Source: Verrucomicrobiaceae bacterium (GTDB taxonomy: Bacteria; Verrucomicrobiota; Verrucomicrobiia; Verrucomicrobiales; Verrucomicrobiaceae). From it: 62,811 bases of DNA. The stretch covers positions 1 to 62,811 of the forward strand of contig JAIXZA010000115.1 in the NCBI GenBank assembly GCA_027489965.1, given 5' to 3'. Each line of letters opens with the position of its first letter. Within the stretch, counting starts at the first letter, position 1. Below the pieces are notes generated by a model that was not told the origin of the DNA, did not search any database, and worked only from the letters and a program-made list of their open reading frames with translations. Shown here in pieces: positions 48,001-56,493 of this stretch. The position numbers and the translations under genes were made by a program.

Positions 48001-51000
48001 GACCACCAAAGATGAGCGGCGGAACTTGAGCGGTGGCGAGCGTGAAGGAGGTGTCGCTGCCGACGAGTGTTCCATTTAAATAGAGACTCATTGTGGTGCC
48101 GCTGCGCACGACGGCAAAGTGATGCCACACACCGGGTGCGGCTGCGGTGCTCTCGATATTCACATCTGGCCCTGGATAGTGGTGCAGCGTGAGTGTGGAG
48201 GTGCCGCGTGCCATCAAATAAAGTTCCTCGCCACTGCCGAAACCGTCTCCTGTGTTTAAGTGCCAGATCATGTCCTCGCTGCCACTGTCGCGGCGTTTGA
48301 ACCAACCGGTGAAAGTCCAGTCACTGGTGTCCCAATCAATTTCGGTAGTGGTGATGACACGGCTGAGACGTGCAGCATTGGCACCGCCGTTCTCAGCGAG
48401 ATCGAGACTGCGACCATCGCGTCCCAGAGCAGATGGCACATCGCTTTGCAGCGTATAAGTGCCTGTGCCGATGGCCTCCAGTGTGCCGTTTCGACCATTG
48501 CCGGAGACATCGGGCTGCTCGGTCGAAACCGTCGGATCAGGCAGATCAAAATCATACGATAGAATCATGCGAGGATCAGCCCCAGTATCCGTGGCGGTGA
48601 AGGTGAAACTTGGCACGCCGGTGTAGCCTTGATTGGGCGTGAAGCGGGCGGTGAAGCCATCGGCGAGCAGGGTGACGGTGCCATTTTGCGGATCACTCAC
48701 GCTAAAACGCATCTGCGCGGCCGGTGTGGCGTCGTCGGTGATGTAGTTGCGCAAATCAATGTCCACCGCGTTCTCTCCATTGCTCGTGGCGACACCATTG
48801 ATCGCCACTGGGGCGTCATTCGAGGCGGCGATGTTCCACGTATTCAGTGCGGTGACGGTGGGCAGTGTTGTAGGAATGGGATCGCCGGTTTGAAGAGGCA
48901 CAAACCACACGGCGAGCGTGGTATCCGTGACGTTGGTGAGATTGATGGCGAGTTTTTTGTGACCAGTGTTGGCGTTTTGCGCGGGTGTCGTGATCGGATT
49001 CGCCGATCCGGGCAACGGCACCGCATCCATGATTTGAAACTGGCCGCCGCTGCTGACGATCTTGCACCACAGACGCTCCGCGCCTTGCGTGAGCATGGCG
49101 CTCGTGCCATCGGGATCAATGACGACGCTGGTGGTCGGATGCGTGTAATGCGCAAACCACCACACCGTCTTGCCGGTCGCCGCCTGGATTTCATCCTGCA
49201 CGAGCACTTCATCGCGAGTGCCCATGAGCCGCGTGCCACGCCAGACCTTCGTCATGCCGCTGTAAACCGGCGTGAGATCATGAATCGAGAACGAACTGCT
49301 GCCGCCAGGCTCGCTTTGATACGCGATCAGCGGTGCCACGGCATTCAGCACCATGCCTGCGGTGCCATCGGGATTGATGGCGAGCGTGTTCTGCCCCTCC
49401 GGCCTCATGCGGTAGTAGTCCCAGCGGTCAACGCCGGAGGCGTTCGAGGGGAAGCTGAAGTAGTTCGGCAGTTCATATTTATCGCCGCCGAGATCGTGAA
49501 ACCAGCGCTTGCCGAGCGCATCGAGCACAAAGGTGCCCGCGTCGAGATTGCCATGGTCCGCGCCCATCTCGCCACCTTTGGTGCCGACGAAGGTCGCGCG
49601 GCTGTCGGCCCATTTGCCGCGCATGGTGACCATTTCCTGCGGCTGGAAAGCGGTGCCTGACTCGCCGTGAAAGGCCATGTCCGCCGCCGAGTTGTCGTTG
49701 GCGACGGTGATACCCGCGTGATCATTCCACCAAAGCGCACTCAGCGCACTGCCGCTGCCCGTGTTTTCCCATCCATCGTAGGCCGCGATGCCGTAACGCC
49801 GTGCCATCCACTGGAACTGCGGCCCTCGAGTGCCTCCGCCTGCACCTGCATCGGCATAATTGAAAATGACATTCGAGGTTCCCAGCGAGTTGATGGGTCC
49901 ATAGCCCGCCTCGGAAACATTTTGCGTGCTGCTGATGCCGAAATCACTGCCCAGCACCCATTCATAAGCCGCCAACATACGAATGCCATACTCCGTAGTG
50001 TAACCCCAGTAACCCGGACCTTCATACCAAGCACCATTGTCCGTCGTAAAATGCTTCCAGCAGGGCCGCGTGGAGTTCAAAGCTCGGTTCATGATGTTCT
50101 CGGTCAGCGTTTCCGACTCCGTGCCTACGACCAGCGCGCCCATGCTCATGCCGCCATTGCAGACTTGGTTCCAGTTGTTCCCATCGCTCTTCGACCAGCC
50201 GACGTTGCTCGTGTATTGCGACAGTCCGGGAGTGAGCCCTTTGTTGATGATTGCGTTGCGGATCGTCGTGCGTCGGGTGGCGTCCCAGTAGTGGTAAAAC
50301 CAATCATAACCAATGGAGCAGGCGTGCGTCATCTCGGCGGTGTCGAGGAAGTGACTGGGGTTCCAGTTCGGGAAGAGCGTGTTGTCCGCCACGGTATTCA
50401 GCTCCGTCCAGGCACGCTCAGCATACTGCGGATCGTTGGTCATCCAGTAAGCCACGCCGAGTTTATACATACGATCCACCACCTTGCGTGCGTCGTTCAG
50501 AATAACGCTGCGCACATCCGGCGCATAGACAATCGGTGCCTCGGTGAGGATCGTGTTGGCTGAGTTGATCGCGTTTTGCGCCCAGGTCTTCTGCTGCGAT
50601 GCCGTGAGGCTCAAGTAAGCCGCTTTCAGTTTCGCAAAACGCTCCGCCGTGACAAACAAACGCGGGTGATCCTGCGCCATCGTATTGAGCAGATTCGTCT
50701 CCGTCGGCTGCGCTGTCGTGAGTCCCGCCTGAGCCAGCGCCGAGCCCGGAATCACCGAAAACACCGAGTCGCCCGGCTTTTTCCAGCCCACGCTCCAATG
50801 ATCCGTGCCCGTGTTTTCTTTGTGCAACAGCTCCACATAGTAACGCTGGCCTTGGATCAGTGTTCGAGCCGCCGAAGCCGTGCCCCATGTGCGGAACACC
50901 GTCGCAGAGGCCACGCTCGCTGCGAGCGACTTGTTCGCGCTCGTCGCATCCGTGCTCACATACAGCTCCACCACTTCATCACCGCTCACAGCAAAGGTGT

Positions 51001-51694
51001 AACTCCCCGTCACCGGCGGCACGATGAAGCCCGTCACGCGCGTGCCATACGACTCCGCCCAATTCTGCGCCAAACATTCAAACGACGTGATGAACTCGCG
51101 ACCGCCCGGCTTGCTCGGGTAATTCGCATTCGATGTGAGCGATGAGATTGCTCCGCCTGCGATTCCACTCCAATGCTCCCGCAGCAGCGATCCGCCCGCC
51201 TTGTCCACGCGAGTCGGGTACAGCCGCGAAGTCGGGATCACCTCCCGCGCCCGGGCTGCACATGACCATTCCAGCTTCACCGATGCTGAACCCGTTTGCT
51301 CGATGTATTCCAGCCGCACATTCACTCGCTTGCCCGCCGTCAGATTCACTTGTCCTCGCATCTCCGGCCCGGCCGCCGCAAACGTGCGACTCGCAATCAT
51401 CTGATCATTCACCCACAGCTGCGCCCCGTCATCTGCCGTCACATAAAACGTGTAGAGCCCCGAAAACTCCGGCTCCACTTGCCCCGACCATGCGATGGAA
51501 AACGTATCTGCATTCGTGATTGTCGTGCCTGAAGGAATCGCCGTGCCAAAGCTGAAATTCACTGTCGCGTCTGTCCGTGTCGTCTTCAGTGTGCCGAAGG
51601 TAGCCGTGTCATAATATTGCCCCGTGAGTCCAGTGCCTTGGGAGAAGGCAGAAACTGTGAAGAGGCAGAAACTGAGTACGAGAAAGCGAAACAT
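45050..51694 (-). CDS. Giant secreted heparinase II/III-like lyase with PA14, LamG and strand repeats
   Basis: 2214 residues. Signal peptide MFRFLVLSFCLFTVSAFSQG, then PA14 (about 22-160; FTFYVTADDG-like YTFYVTADDGAQLWVN), a second PA14-like domain (about 175-320; YTFAVSGDEVVELYVS), an alpha-barrel plus heparinase II/III-like beta part (about 345-960; HPRLFVTAERF, GNNWNQVCNGG, DHGNLDAGTFVLDALGKRW), a cadherin-like domain (about 980-1065), LamG (about 1065-1290; WTFTGWFKRRD, VWHHFAVVRSG) and autotransporter-associated strand repeats (about 1310-2070; GTLTLSGTNTHTGLTTVNGG). The end (DADGDGISNLMEYA, then VEWSNTLLNDW) is a TSP3-like stretch and C-terminal domain. No beta-barrel translocator is present. 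It heads the unit containing the esterase, beta-helix and GH16 genes. Confidence 0.88.
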   Translation of the reverse strand: MFRFLVLSFCLFTVSAFSQGTGLTGQYYDTATFGTLKTTRTDATVNFSFGTAIPSGTTITNADTFSIAWSGQVEPEFSGLYTFYVTADDGAQLWVNDQMIASRTFAAAGPEMRGQVNLTAGKRVNVRLEYIEQTGSASVKLEWSCAARAREVIPTSRLYPTRVDKAGGSLLREHWSGIAGGAISSLTSNANYPSKPGGREFITSFECLAQNWAESYGTRVTGFIVPPVTGSYTFAVSGDEVVELYVSTDATSANKSLAASVASATVFRTWGTASAARTLIQGQRYYVELLHKENTGTDHWSVGWKKPGDSVFSVIPGSALAQAGLTTAQPTETNLLNTMAQDHPRLFVTAERFAKLKAAYLSLTASQQKTWAQNAINSANTILTEAPIVYAPDVRSVILNDARKVVDRMYKLGVAYWMTNDPQYAERAWTELNTVADNTLFPNWNPSHFLDTAEMTHACSIGYDWFYHYWDATRRTTIRNAIINKGLTPGLSQYTSNVGWSKSDGNNWNQVCNGGMSMGALVVGTESETLTENIMNRALNSTRPCWKHFTTDNGAWYEGPGYWGYTTEYGIRMLAAYEWVLGSDFGISSTQNVSEAGYGPINSLGTSNVIFNYADAGAGGGTRGPQFQWMARRYGIAAYDGWENTGSGSALSALWWNDHAGITVANDNSAADMAFHGESGTAFQPQEMVTMRGKWADSRATFVGTKGGEMGADHGNLDAGTFVLDALGKRWFHDLGGDKYELPNYFSFPSNASGVDRWDYYRMRPEGQNTLAINPDGTAGMVLNAVAPLIAYQSEPGGSSSFSIHDLTPVYSGMTKVWRGTRLMGTRDEVLVQDEIQAATGKTVWWFAHYTHPTTSVVIDPDGTSAMLTQGAERLWCKIVSSGGQFQIMDAVPLPGSANPITTPAQNANTGHKKLAINLTNVTDTTLAVWFVPLQTGDPIPTTLPTVTALNTWNIAASNDAPVAINGVATSNGENAVDIDLRNYITDDATPAAQMRFSVSDPQNGTVTLLADGFTARFTPNQGYTGVPSFTFTATDTGADPRMILSYDFDLPDPTVSTEQPDVSGNGRNGTLEAIGTGTYTLQSDVPSALGRDGRSLDLAENGGANAARLSRVITTTEIDWDTSDWTFTGWFKRRDSGSEDMIWHLNTGDGFGSGEELYLMARGTSTLTLHHYPGPDVNIESTAAAPGVWHHFAVVRSGTTMSLYLNGTLVGSDTSFTLATAQVPPLIFGGHTDITATFAPRWFDGKLDELAVFNTALASTEISTLFNGMTTRHFGGLSSTATISLSAAAVNYVWTSTTSGNWSTGTNWQSGTTPTSTRGASVQFFTGQTLIGVTATATNDIAGVFQMNNLTLAGTSSTATTATISGGTFQLLNNGSTMPSINLTGTSGTSPNVLTYNINTPVVLGADTTFNGTNSGTFIFNGDITGSGGVIRNSTISRLVLAGTNSYTGDTTINAGTLQIGNDGTTGSLGTGDVINNGTLRIDRTGTLTVPNAITGTGGVQIDCPINAGTVVFSGTNTFDGGVNVVGGTLRIMNSTALGDGTKTVTLSNGTVGAPHLNLDGSGDPIELPATISYVTSSTTGAIINEAGDNTILGSISPTGGGGDTKILVNGGNLTLAGSIAPIATGRNLLLDGAGTGIITSVISNGSGANVLLGVNKQGTGTWTLTGNNSHGGTTTVTAGTLVLGHANALGSGGLQFGNTAGATSVTAGSVLDLNGQQNVNEAITVRGTGISSGGALVNNSTTPASIAAGAVASISTTAGGVHSTVPDVVLSGNATAIATLGLSAASFTIAGGTTVYSTVPTVTITGGGGSGATATATLTSGIVSSITITNAGVGYTSAPTIAFSGGTVTNAGTNPTGTGNATNFVVSGIQVTNPGSGYTSAPSVTFSSGTGTTATANLSAVILGANSNIGGAGDMTINPGITGGFTLAKVGSGTLTLSGTNTHTGLTTVNGGRLILSGSLAGALQTNNGFTFAPQGTPTVTGAFTHFTSSILQVRLNGSTVGSGYDQLNAANSVTLAGTLDLVCGPNLAPGSTFTILNKTSTGAISGTFAGKANNSTFTDDGYTFQITYTGGTGNDVVLTLLATPIEQWRFTNFGSMVNTGSGIDTLDADGDGISNLMEYATKMNPAASDVVPQSTTKSASTIDFVYTKNKAATDVTYIVEWSNTLLNDWSTAGVSAPTILSDNGVTQQIKVTAPAGNGVTRRFVHLRVTRP

Positions 51695-51899
51695 GCGATG
51701 GGAAGCGGAGCTAGGGTTGGAATCTCCGACTGCCGTTTTATCGGAAACGGACGCCTTTGGGAATAAAAAACACTATCCTGCCTCTTGGCCTATTTGGCCT
51801 AGTGGAGATGGTGAAACTCTCGAAGTCTTAGTTTCCTTGGAATTATCGGGCAAAGGAAGTGTTAGGTGACTTCAAGGATGACTTCAGGCCTCTTCCGCA

Positions 51900-52125
51900 A
51901 TGGGTCCGCCACAGGTGAAGATTGAGTCCGGCAGGGCGACTTTTAGCCCAGTCATGTGCAAGATTGGGTCCGGCATGTGTCAACATTAGGTCCGACACGC
52001 TATAAGATTGGGTCCGGCAGATGCCAACATTGACTCTGGCACCGTAAAGATTAGCCACGGCTGGTGCCAGCAGCCTGCCAGGCATGTTAACAATCACCCC
52101 AGCAGCCTCCAGATTGAGTCTAGAT
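51900..52125. repeat. Array of degenerate 21-22 bp direct repeats (insertion-element-end-like)
   Basis: Copies of a core like TTGGGTCCGGCA start at 51900, 51922, 51943, 51964, 51986, 52008, 52030 and 52051, with weaker ones near 52093 and at 52114. The period is 21-22 bp, two helical turns. The array sits in the 650 bp without a gene between 51695 and 52344. Multiple phased repeats are typical of transposase-binding ends (IS21- or Tn7-type) and also of iterons. A TGTTAGG at 51860 and a TAACA at 52088 could be terminal bases. No transposase gene is present. Confidence 0.55.
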
Positions 52126-52129
52126 GGTC

Positions 52130-52193
52130 ATTTTGATCAAAATAGCCCCGTCAACGTCCATCACACCCCTAGCCGACCGCGATTTTGATCAAA
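52130..52193. promoter_or_regulatory. Two copies of a TTTTGATCAAA palindrome
   Basis: ATTTTGATCAAAAT (52130-52143) is a perfect 14-bp palindrome. TTTGATCAAA recurs at 52184-52193 with centres about 52 bp apart (five helical turns). They adjoin the repeat array, so they may belong to the same element end, or be binding sites of a dimeric regulator. Confidence 0.4.
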
Positions 52194-52344
52194 TCACCCG
52201 TTGGCCGAACACGATGGAGCAGAATGGCGAGGACTACCAGAGTTCCTAAAACCGACACTACAGCCGCTCGCGGATGCGTTCGCCGTAGTCGTGGGCGTCG
52301 TGGTTGTCCGGCGCGGAGGGCATGCGAGAGGCAGCTGCATTCGT

Positions 52345-54789
52345 TCATTTCATCGCCACCTTGGCAGACAGCGGCACGAAGTATTCGAAGTAGCCGAGCA
52401 TCATTTCATCGACGGTCTGGCTGCCCCACTTCACGAGCTTGGTCGGGTCAGGGTTGGCTTTGTTTTCGGCGCTGTTGTCATACACGGCGGTGATGGTGAG
52501 GGTGCTGCCGCGTGGGATGAGCTTGGGCTGTTTGTAGTCGTAGCGGAGCTGCCAGTTGAAGTCGTAGCGGGGGATGTCGAGCAGCGTTTCGGTTTTGCCG
52601 TCGGCGTAGGTGACTTCGTATTTGAAGGCCTTTCCACGAATGTGCATGTGTGCCATGTAGCCGGTGATGGGGATGTCGAAGGGGACGCGGCGTGTCTGCG
52701 TCTCGACGTGGTGCGAGGCTCCGGGCGGGATGGCGATGCGGTTGTTCGCGAGGGCGAGGGTCTTCACTTCATACTGCGGCGCGGTCTTGGCAAACACGAG
52801 GCCCATGCGCAGGCGTTCCTTCTTGGCCTTGCCGCTCGGGGTGTAGTGAATCTGGAAGCTGACGCGTGCTCCGGCGGGGATTTTGCGGGCAAAACCCTGC
52901 GGATAAATGTTCGCGCCGTTGCCAGGCACATAGATGGCCCAGTAACCGCCCGCGCCTTCCTCGCGGTCGCGGGCATCGGCACCCTTTTCATGCACCTGCA
53001 CGATGACGTGATGCACCACGTCGCGTTCACTCGGCAAGATTTCATACGCGGTGACCCACTTGTCTTCGGCGATGTCGGTATCGACGACATCGAAGGCGTA
53101 GGGCATGAAACCGTCGGCCTTGATGTCGTAGGCGCGGCTCAGCGGGATGACGAGATCGGGCGTGCCGATGCTCCATTCGGCGGGGTAAGTGCGTTTGGCG
53201 GGTGCTTCGGCCACGTTGCCGAGAGGTCGGTCGCTGGACTCGATCCACGCGAGCAGGTCGGCTTTGTCCTTTGCGGAGAGAGAGCAATCATTGACCCAGA
53301 GGTTCGTCGTGGCGTCTTTGTCCAACGCAGCGAACCACGGTGGCATGGTGCCTTCCGAAATGACGCGCTTGATGACCTTGGCGCGGTCTTTGACCTCTTC
53401 GATGTCGTCGAGAGCAAAGGGTGCGATGCCGCCATCGCGATGGCAGGTGACGCAGTTCTGCTGAAGGATGCGGGCGACATCGCGATGGTAGGTGACGGGC
53501 GATGCGGCGAGCTTCGGTGCGCTGGCGAGATCAAGTTCGCAACCCGGCGCGGCGGTCGCTGCAATGTGCGGTGATTCGTTCTTCACGAACGCGGCGATAG
53601 CATCGTGCAGGTAGCGATGCTTTGGCGCGTCGAGGTTGTAGTTGATACCATATTGATCATCGAAGGCACCGCGATAGACCAGCGTGCGTGTGGCATCGAG
53701 CAGAAAGACCTCCGTGGTGGTGCGGGCCTGAAGCGCGGCGGTGAGCGTCTTTTCTTTGTCGTGGATATAGGGCGAGGTGAGGCCGTGCTCGGCGAGCTGC
53801 GCTTTGATTTCCTCCGCTGTCTCGCTGGCAAAGGGATTCACCAGCAGCAGCGCGAGGCCTTTGCCAGCGAGTTCCTTTTCCAACTTCGCCACGCTGGGGA
53901 TGTAGCGCTTGCTCACGGGGCAGGTTGCGCTGGTCATGATGATGACGATGCCTTTGCTGTTCTTCAACTCGCTCAAACAATGCGCCTTGCCCGCTAGATC
54001 CGTGAACGGCGCATCGACAATCATGCGCCCGATGCCAACATCGCCCGGCTTGAGGATTTCCGGGCCGCTGGTGACTTTCTTCACGTCCTCCGGCGAGATC
54101 GCTGGTGCCGCTGATGACATTCCGCGACCACCACCCGCGCCGCCGCGTGAAACGATCTTCTTCACCATCGCGAGTTCCTCCGCGTCGATCACGCCATCGG
54201 CATTCGAATCCACGCGATTGAACCACTGCGCCCCGGCTGATTCCTCGCGCGTGATCTTGCCATCCGCATTCACGTCGAACTGCTTCACCATCGCGTCGAT
54301 TTGGCTGACAGCGGGTGAAGGCGGCGGCGTGGTGCCCGGAGTCGTGGTCGGCGCTGTTTTGCCGGAGACCTTGTTGTATTCCTCCAGCGAGATCGCGCCG
54401 TCCTTGTCGAGATCGAAACGGGCAAAGGCCTGCGGGCTCGCCAGTTCGTCGGTGGTCACTTTGCCATCGCTGTTTTTGTCGTAGCCGGAGAAAACCGCGT
54501 CGGCGGCCACGGTGGTTGCCGGCGGTGTGTCGCCCTGCTTGGTTGGCGTGGTGGGAGTTGTCGTTGCCTTCATGCCGCCCGCGACTTGGGTGTATTCCTC
54601 CAAAGTGATCACTCCATCCTTGTTCACGTCGAAGCGTTCAAAGGCTTGCGCGTTTGGCAGTTCATCCGAAGTGACTTTGCCGTCGCTGTTCTTGTCGAAC
54701 TTCTGGAATACGCCGCCACCGGGCGATTGAGCGGAAACGATGGAGAAGCCCGCGAGGGCGAGGAGGAGAGTGAGGGTCGTTTTCATCAA
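52345..54789 (-). CDS. EF-hand / redoxin / cytochrome c / copper-monooxygenase-like fusion
   Basis: 814 residues with signal peptide MMKTTLTLLLALAGFSIVSA. Residues about 25-215 hold several EF-hands (DKNSDGKVTSDE, DVNKDGVITLEE, DLDKDGAISLEE, DSNADGVIDAEE). Residues about 240-400 are a thioredoxin-fold redoxin with one active-site Cys (TSATCPVSKRYIPS). About 425-520 is a c-type cytochrome with NCVTCHRDGG. About 535-810 resembles the copper type II ascorbate-dependent monooxygenase fold (VVHHVIVQVHEKG, GYMAHMHIRGK). It is exported and redox-active; the oxidised substrate is unknown. It forms its own unit behind a 64-bp leader repeat. Confidence 0.85.
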   Translation of the reverse strand: MMKTTLTLLLALAGFSIVSAQSPGGGVFQKFDKNSDGKVTSDELPNAQAFERFDVNKDGVITLEEYTQVAGGMKATTTPTTPTKQGDTPPATTVAADAVFSGYDKNSDGKVTTDELASPQAFARFDLDKDGAISLEEYNKVSGKTAPTTTPGTTPPPSPAVSQIDAMVKQFDVNADGKITREESAGAQWFNRVDSNADGVIDAEELAMVKKIVSRGGAGGGRGMSSAAPAISPEDVKKVTSGPEILKPGDVGIGRMIVDAPFTDLAGKAHCLSELKNSKGIVIIMTSATCPVSKRYIPSVAKLEKELAGKGLALLLVNPFASETAEEIKAQLAEHGLTSPYIHDKEKTLTAALQARTTTEVFLLDATRTLVYRGAFDDQYGINYNLDAPKHRYLHDAIAAFVKNESPHIAATAAPGCELDLASAPKLAASPVTYHRDVARILQQNCVTCHRDGGIAPFALDDIEEVKDRAKVIKRVISEGTMPPWFAALDKDATTNLWVNDCSLSAKDKADLLAWIESSDRPLGNVAEAPAKRTYPAEWSIGTPDLVIPLSRAYDIKADGFMPYAFDVVDTDIAEDKWVTAYEILPSERDVVHHVIVQVHEKGADARDREEGAGGYWAIYVPGNGANIYPQGFARKIPAGARVSFQIHYTPSGKAKKERLRMGLVFAKTAPQYEVKTLALANNRIAIPPGASHHVETQTRRVPFDIPITGYMAHMHIRGKAFKYEVTYADGKTETLLDIPRYDFNWQLRYDYKQPKLIPRGSTLTITAVYDNSAENKANPDPTKLVKWGSQTVDEMMLGYFEYFVPLSAKVAMK

Positions 54790-54814
54790 AATGATCGGCG
54801 TGAAGTTTCAAAGG

Positions 54815-54878
54815 GTTGTTCCGCGAGAGGGCAAAAGATGGACAACTTTCTCACATCCCGCAGACGGCGGGTGGTTAC
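54815..54878 (-). promoter_or_regulatory. Conserved 64-bp leader element, copy 1
   Basis: Starts 25 bp upstream of the fusion gene at 54789. It matches 58815-58878 without gaps at roughly four of five positions, including TCACATCCCGCAGA and GGTTAC. A small hairpin (CCCGC-AGACG-GCGGG, 54857-54871) is kept in both. It may be a shared promoter/leader or a dispersed repeat. Confidence 0.5.
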
Positions 54879-54892
54879 ATCGGAGTGATGAT

Positions 54893-56482
54893 TCATTTGG
54901 TGCCTCTCCGATTGCGGTAGTAGGTCTGCACCTCTTCCAGCGTCGCAAAGCCGTCTTCGTTTGCATCCACGGCATCGAAGAGGTCTTTCTGCGGATACTC
55001 CTCGCGGGTGAGTTTGGCGTCGTTGTCCTTGTCCGCGGTCTTGAGAGCCTCTGCGACGCGATTGCCCGCTTTGGCGGTGCCTTTCTTGGCAGTGGCTCCG
55101 TTTTCCGTGCGGGCATCCTGGCGCTTCCACTGCGCGGGTTTCATGCCCTTCTCCCATTCGGCGAACTTGGCGGCGAGTTCGTCGAACTTCGAGACTTCTT
55201 TCGCCGCGAGGTCGGTGGTTTCACTGAGGTCGGTTTTGAGGTTGAAAAGCTCGGCGCTGCCGCTGCGACCTTCCTGCACGAGTTTCCAATCACCCACGCG
55301 GATGGCCTTCTGCGTGCCCGCACGCCAGCAGAGGAAGTCGTGCGGTGCTCCGGGACTCTCGGCGTTGACGAATGGCAGCAGATTCACGCCATCGAGCGGC
55401 TTGTCCTCGGGAATGGCGATGCCACTCGCAGCGAGGGCCGTCGCATGGCAATCAAAGCCCATGACGGGCTGCGTGTAAGTGCCGCCCGCCTTCACCTTGG
55501 CCTTCCACTGCATGAGAAACGGCACGCGGATGCCGCCTTCGTAGAACTGGCCTTTGTAGCCGCGCAGCGGGTCGTTGCGCGAGGTCGTCTGCGTCGTGGG
55601 GCCGCCATTGTCGCTGTAGAAAAAGATGAGCGTGTTTTCCTCCTGGCCGAGTTCGCGCACCTTCGCCAGCACCTTGCCCACGGAGGCATCGAGTCCGCTC
55701 AACATGCCGGCATAAGTCCGCCGCTTCTTGTCGGTGATGCCACTGAGCGCCGCTGAATACGGATTCTCATCCATCGGCGAATGCACCGCGTTGAAGGCGA
55801 AGTAGAGGAAGAAGGGTTTTGCCGGGTTATTGGTTGGTGGTTCTTCGTTTTTGGTTCCCTGACTGCGCTCAATGAAACTCACCGCTTCATCCGCGAACTC
55901 ATCAGTGAGATACTTCGTCGTCGTCACCGGCTCGCCGTTGCGGATGACCGGATCATTGTCCGTCTTGCCCGGCAAATACGTCCGCGCGCCGCTGAGGAAG
56001 CCGAAATGGTAGTCAAACCCGCGCTCATGCGGACGCAGCCCCTCTTTGAAACCGATGTGCCACTTGCCAATCATGCCCGTGGCGTAACCCGCGCCTTTGA
56101 GCTTCTCCGCCAGCGTCGGAATCTCACGCGGCAAACCAAAATTATCCGCAGCATACTTCTCCGGCCCCGAGTTTGCCTCAAAGCCGAAGCGATGCTGATA
56201 CATGCCGCTCATCAGGCCGGCGCGCGACGGCGAGCACACGCAATGCGTGGCGTAGCCATCGGTGAATCGCACGCCGTTCTTCGCGATGCTGTCGATGTTC
56301 GGCGTGGGGATGTCCTTGCAGCCGTTCACGCCGATGTCGGCATAGCCGAGGTCGTCGGCGAGGAAGATGATGATGTTGGGCAAAGTGGCTGCGGCTTTAG
56401 CCGCATCAGATTCGGCTAAAGCCGAAACCACATTCATCATGCTGAACGATGAAACGAAGATGAGGGCGAGGAGGCGCTTCAT
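54893..56482 (-). CDS. Sulfatase with C-terminal EF-hand pair (canonical motif)
   Basis: 529 residues, signal peptide MKRLLALIFVSSFSMMNVVSALA. Sulfatase core: NIIIFLADDLGYADIG (metal Asp pair), CVCSPSRAGLMSG (full C-x-P-S-R), GKWHIGFKEGLRPHERGFD and IFFYSDNGGPTTQT. The last 70 residues hold two EF-hands (DKDNDAKLTREE, DANEDGFATLEE), an unusual addition for a sulfatase that could bind calcium. It follows the TolB-like gene by 11 bp and is the third gene of that unit. The segment just after the signal peptide is encoded by an inverted repeat (56392-56424). Confidence 0.92.
   Translation of the reverse strand: MKRLLALIFVSSFSMMNVVSALAESDAAKAAATLPNIIIFLADDLGYADIGVNGCKDIPTPNIDSIAKNGVRFTDGYATHCVCSPSRAGLMSGMYQHRFGFEANSGPEKYAADNFGLPREIPTLAEKLKGAGYATGMIGKWHIGFKEGLRPHERGFDYHFGFLSGARTYLPGKTDNDPVIRNGEPVTTTKYLTDEFADEAVSFIERSQGTKNEEPPTNNPAKPFFLYFAFNAVHSPMDENPYSAALSGITDKKRRTYAGMLSGLDASVGKVLAKVRELGQEENTLIFFYSDNGGPTTQTTSRNDPLRGYKGQFYEGGIRVPFLMQWKAKVKAGGTYTQPVMGFDCHATALAASGIAIPEDKPLDGVNLLPFVNAESPGAPHDFLCWRAGTQKAIRVGDWKLVQEGRSGSAELFNLKTDLSETTDLAAKEVSKFDELAAKFAEWEKGMKPAQWKRQDARTENGATAKKGTAKAGNRVAEALKTADKDNDAKLTREEYPQKDLFDAVDANEDGFATLEEVQTYYRNRRGTK
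56392..56424. repeat. Palindromic insert inside the sulfatase 5' end
   Basis: CGGCTTTAGCCG (56392-56403) and its exact reverse complement CGGCTAAAGCCG (56413-56424) flank 9 bp. The 33 bp encode, in frame, the Ala-rich stretch between signal peptide and mature sulfatase. It looks like a REP-type sequence that inserted into a tolerant position. Confidence 0.55.
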
Positions 56483-56493
56483 GGAGGTGCTTT

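Noticed and set aside
52201..53574. Open + strand frame of 457 codons
   Set aside because: It runs antisense to the copper-monooxygenase and cytochrome domains, whose motifs (HMHIRG, CVTCHRDGG) are certain on the - strand.
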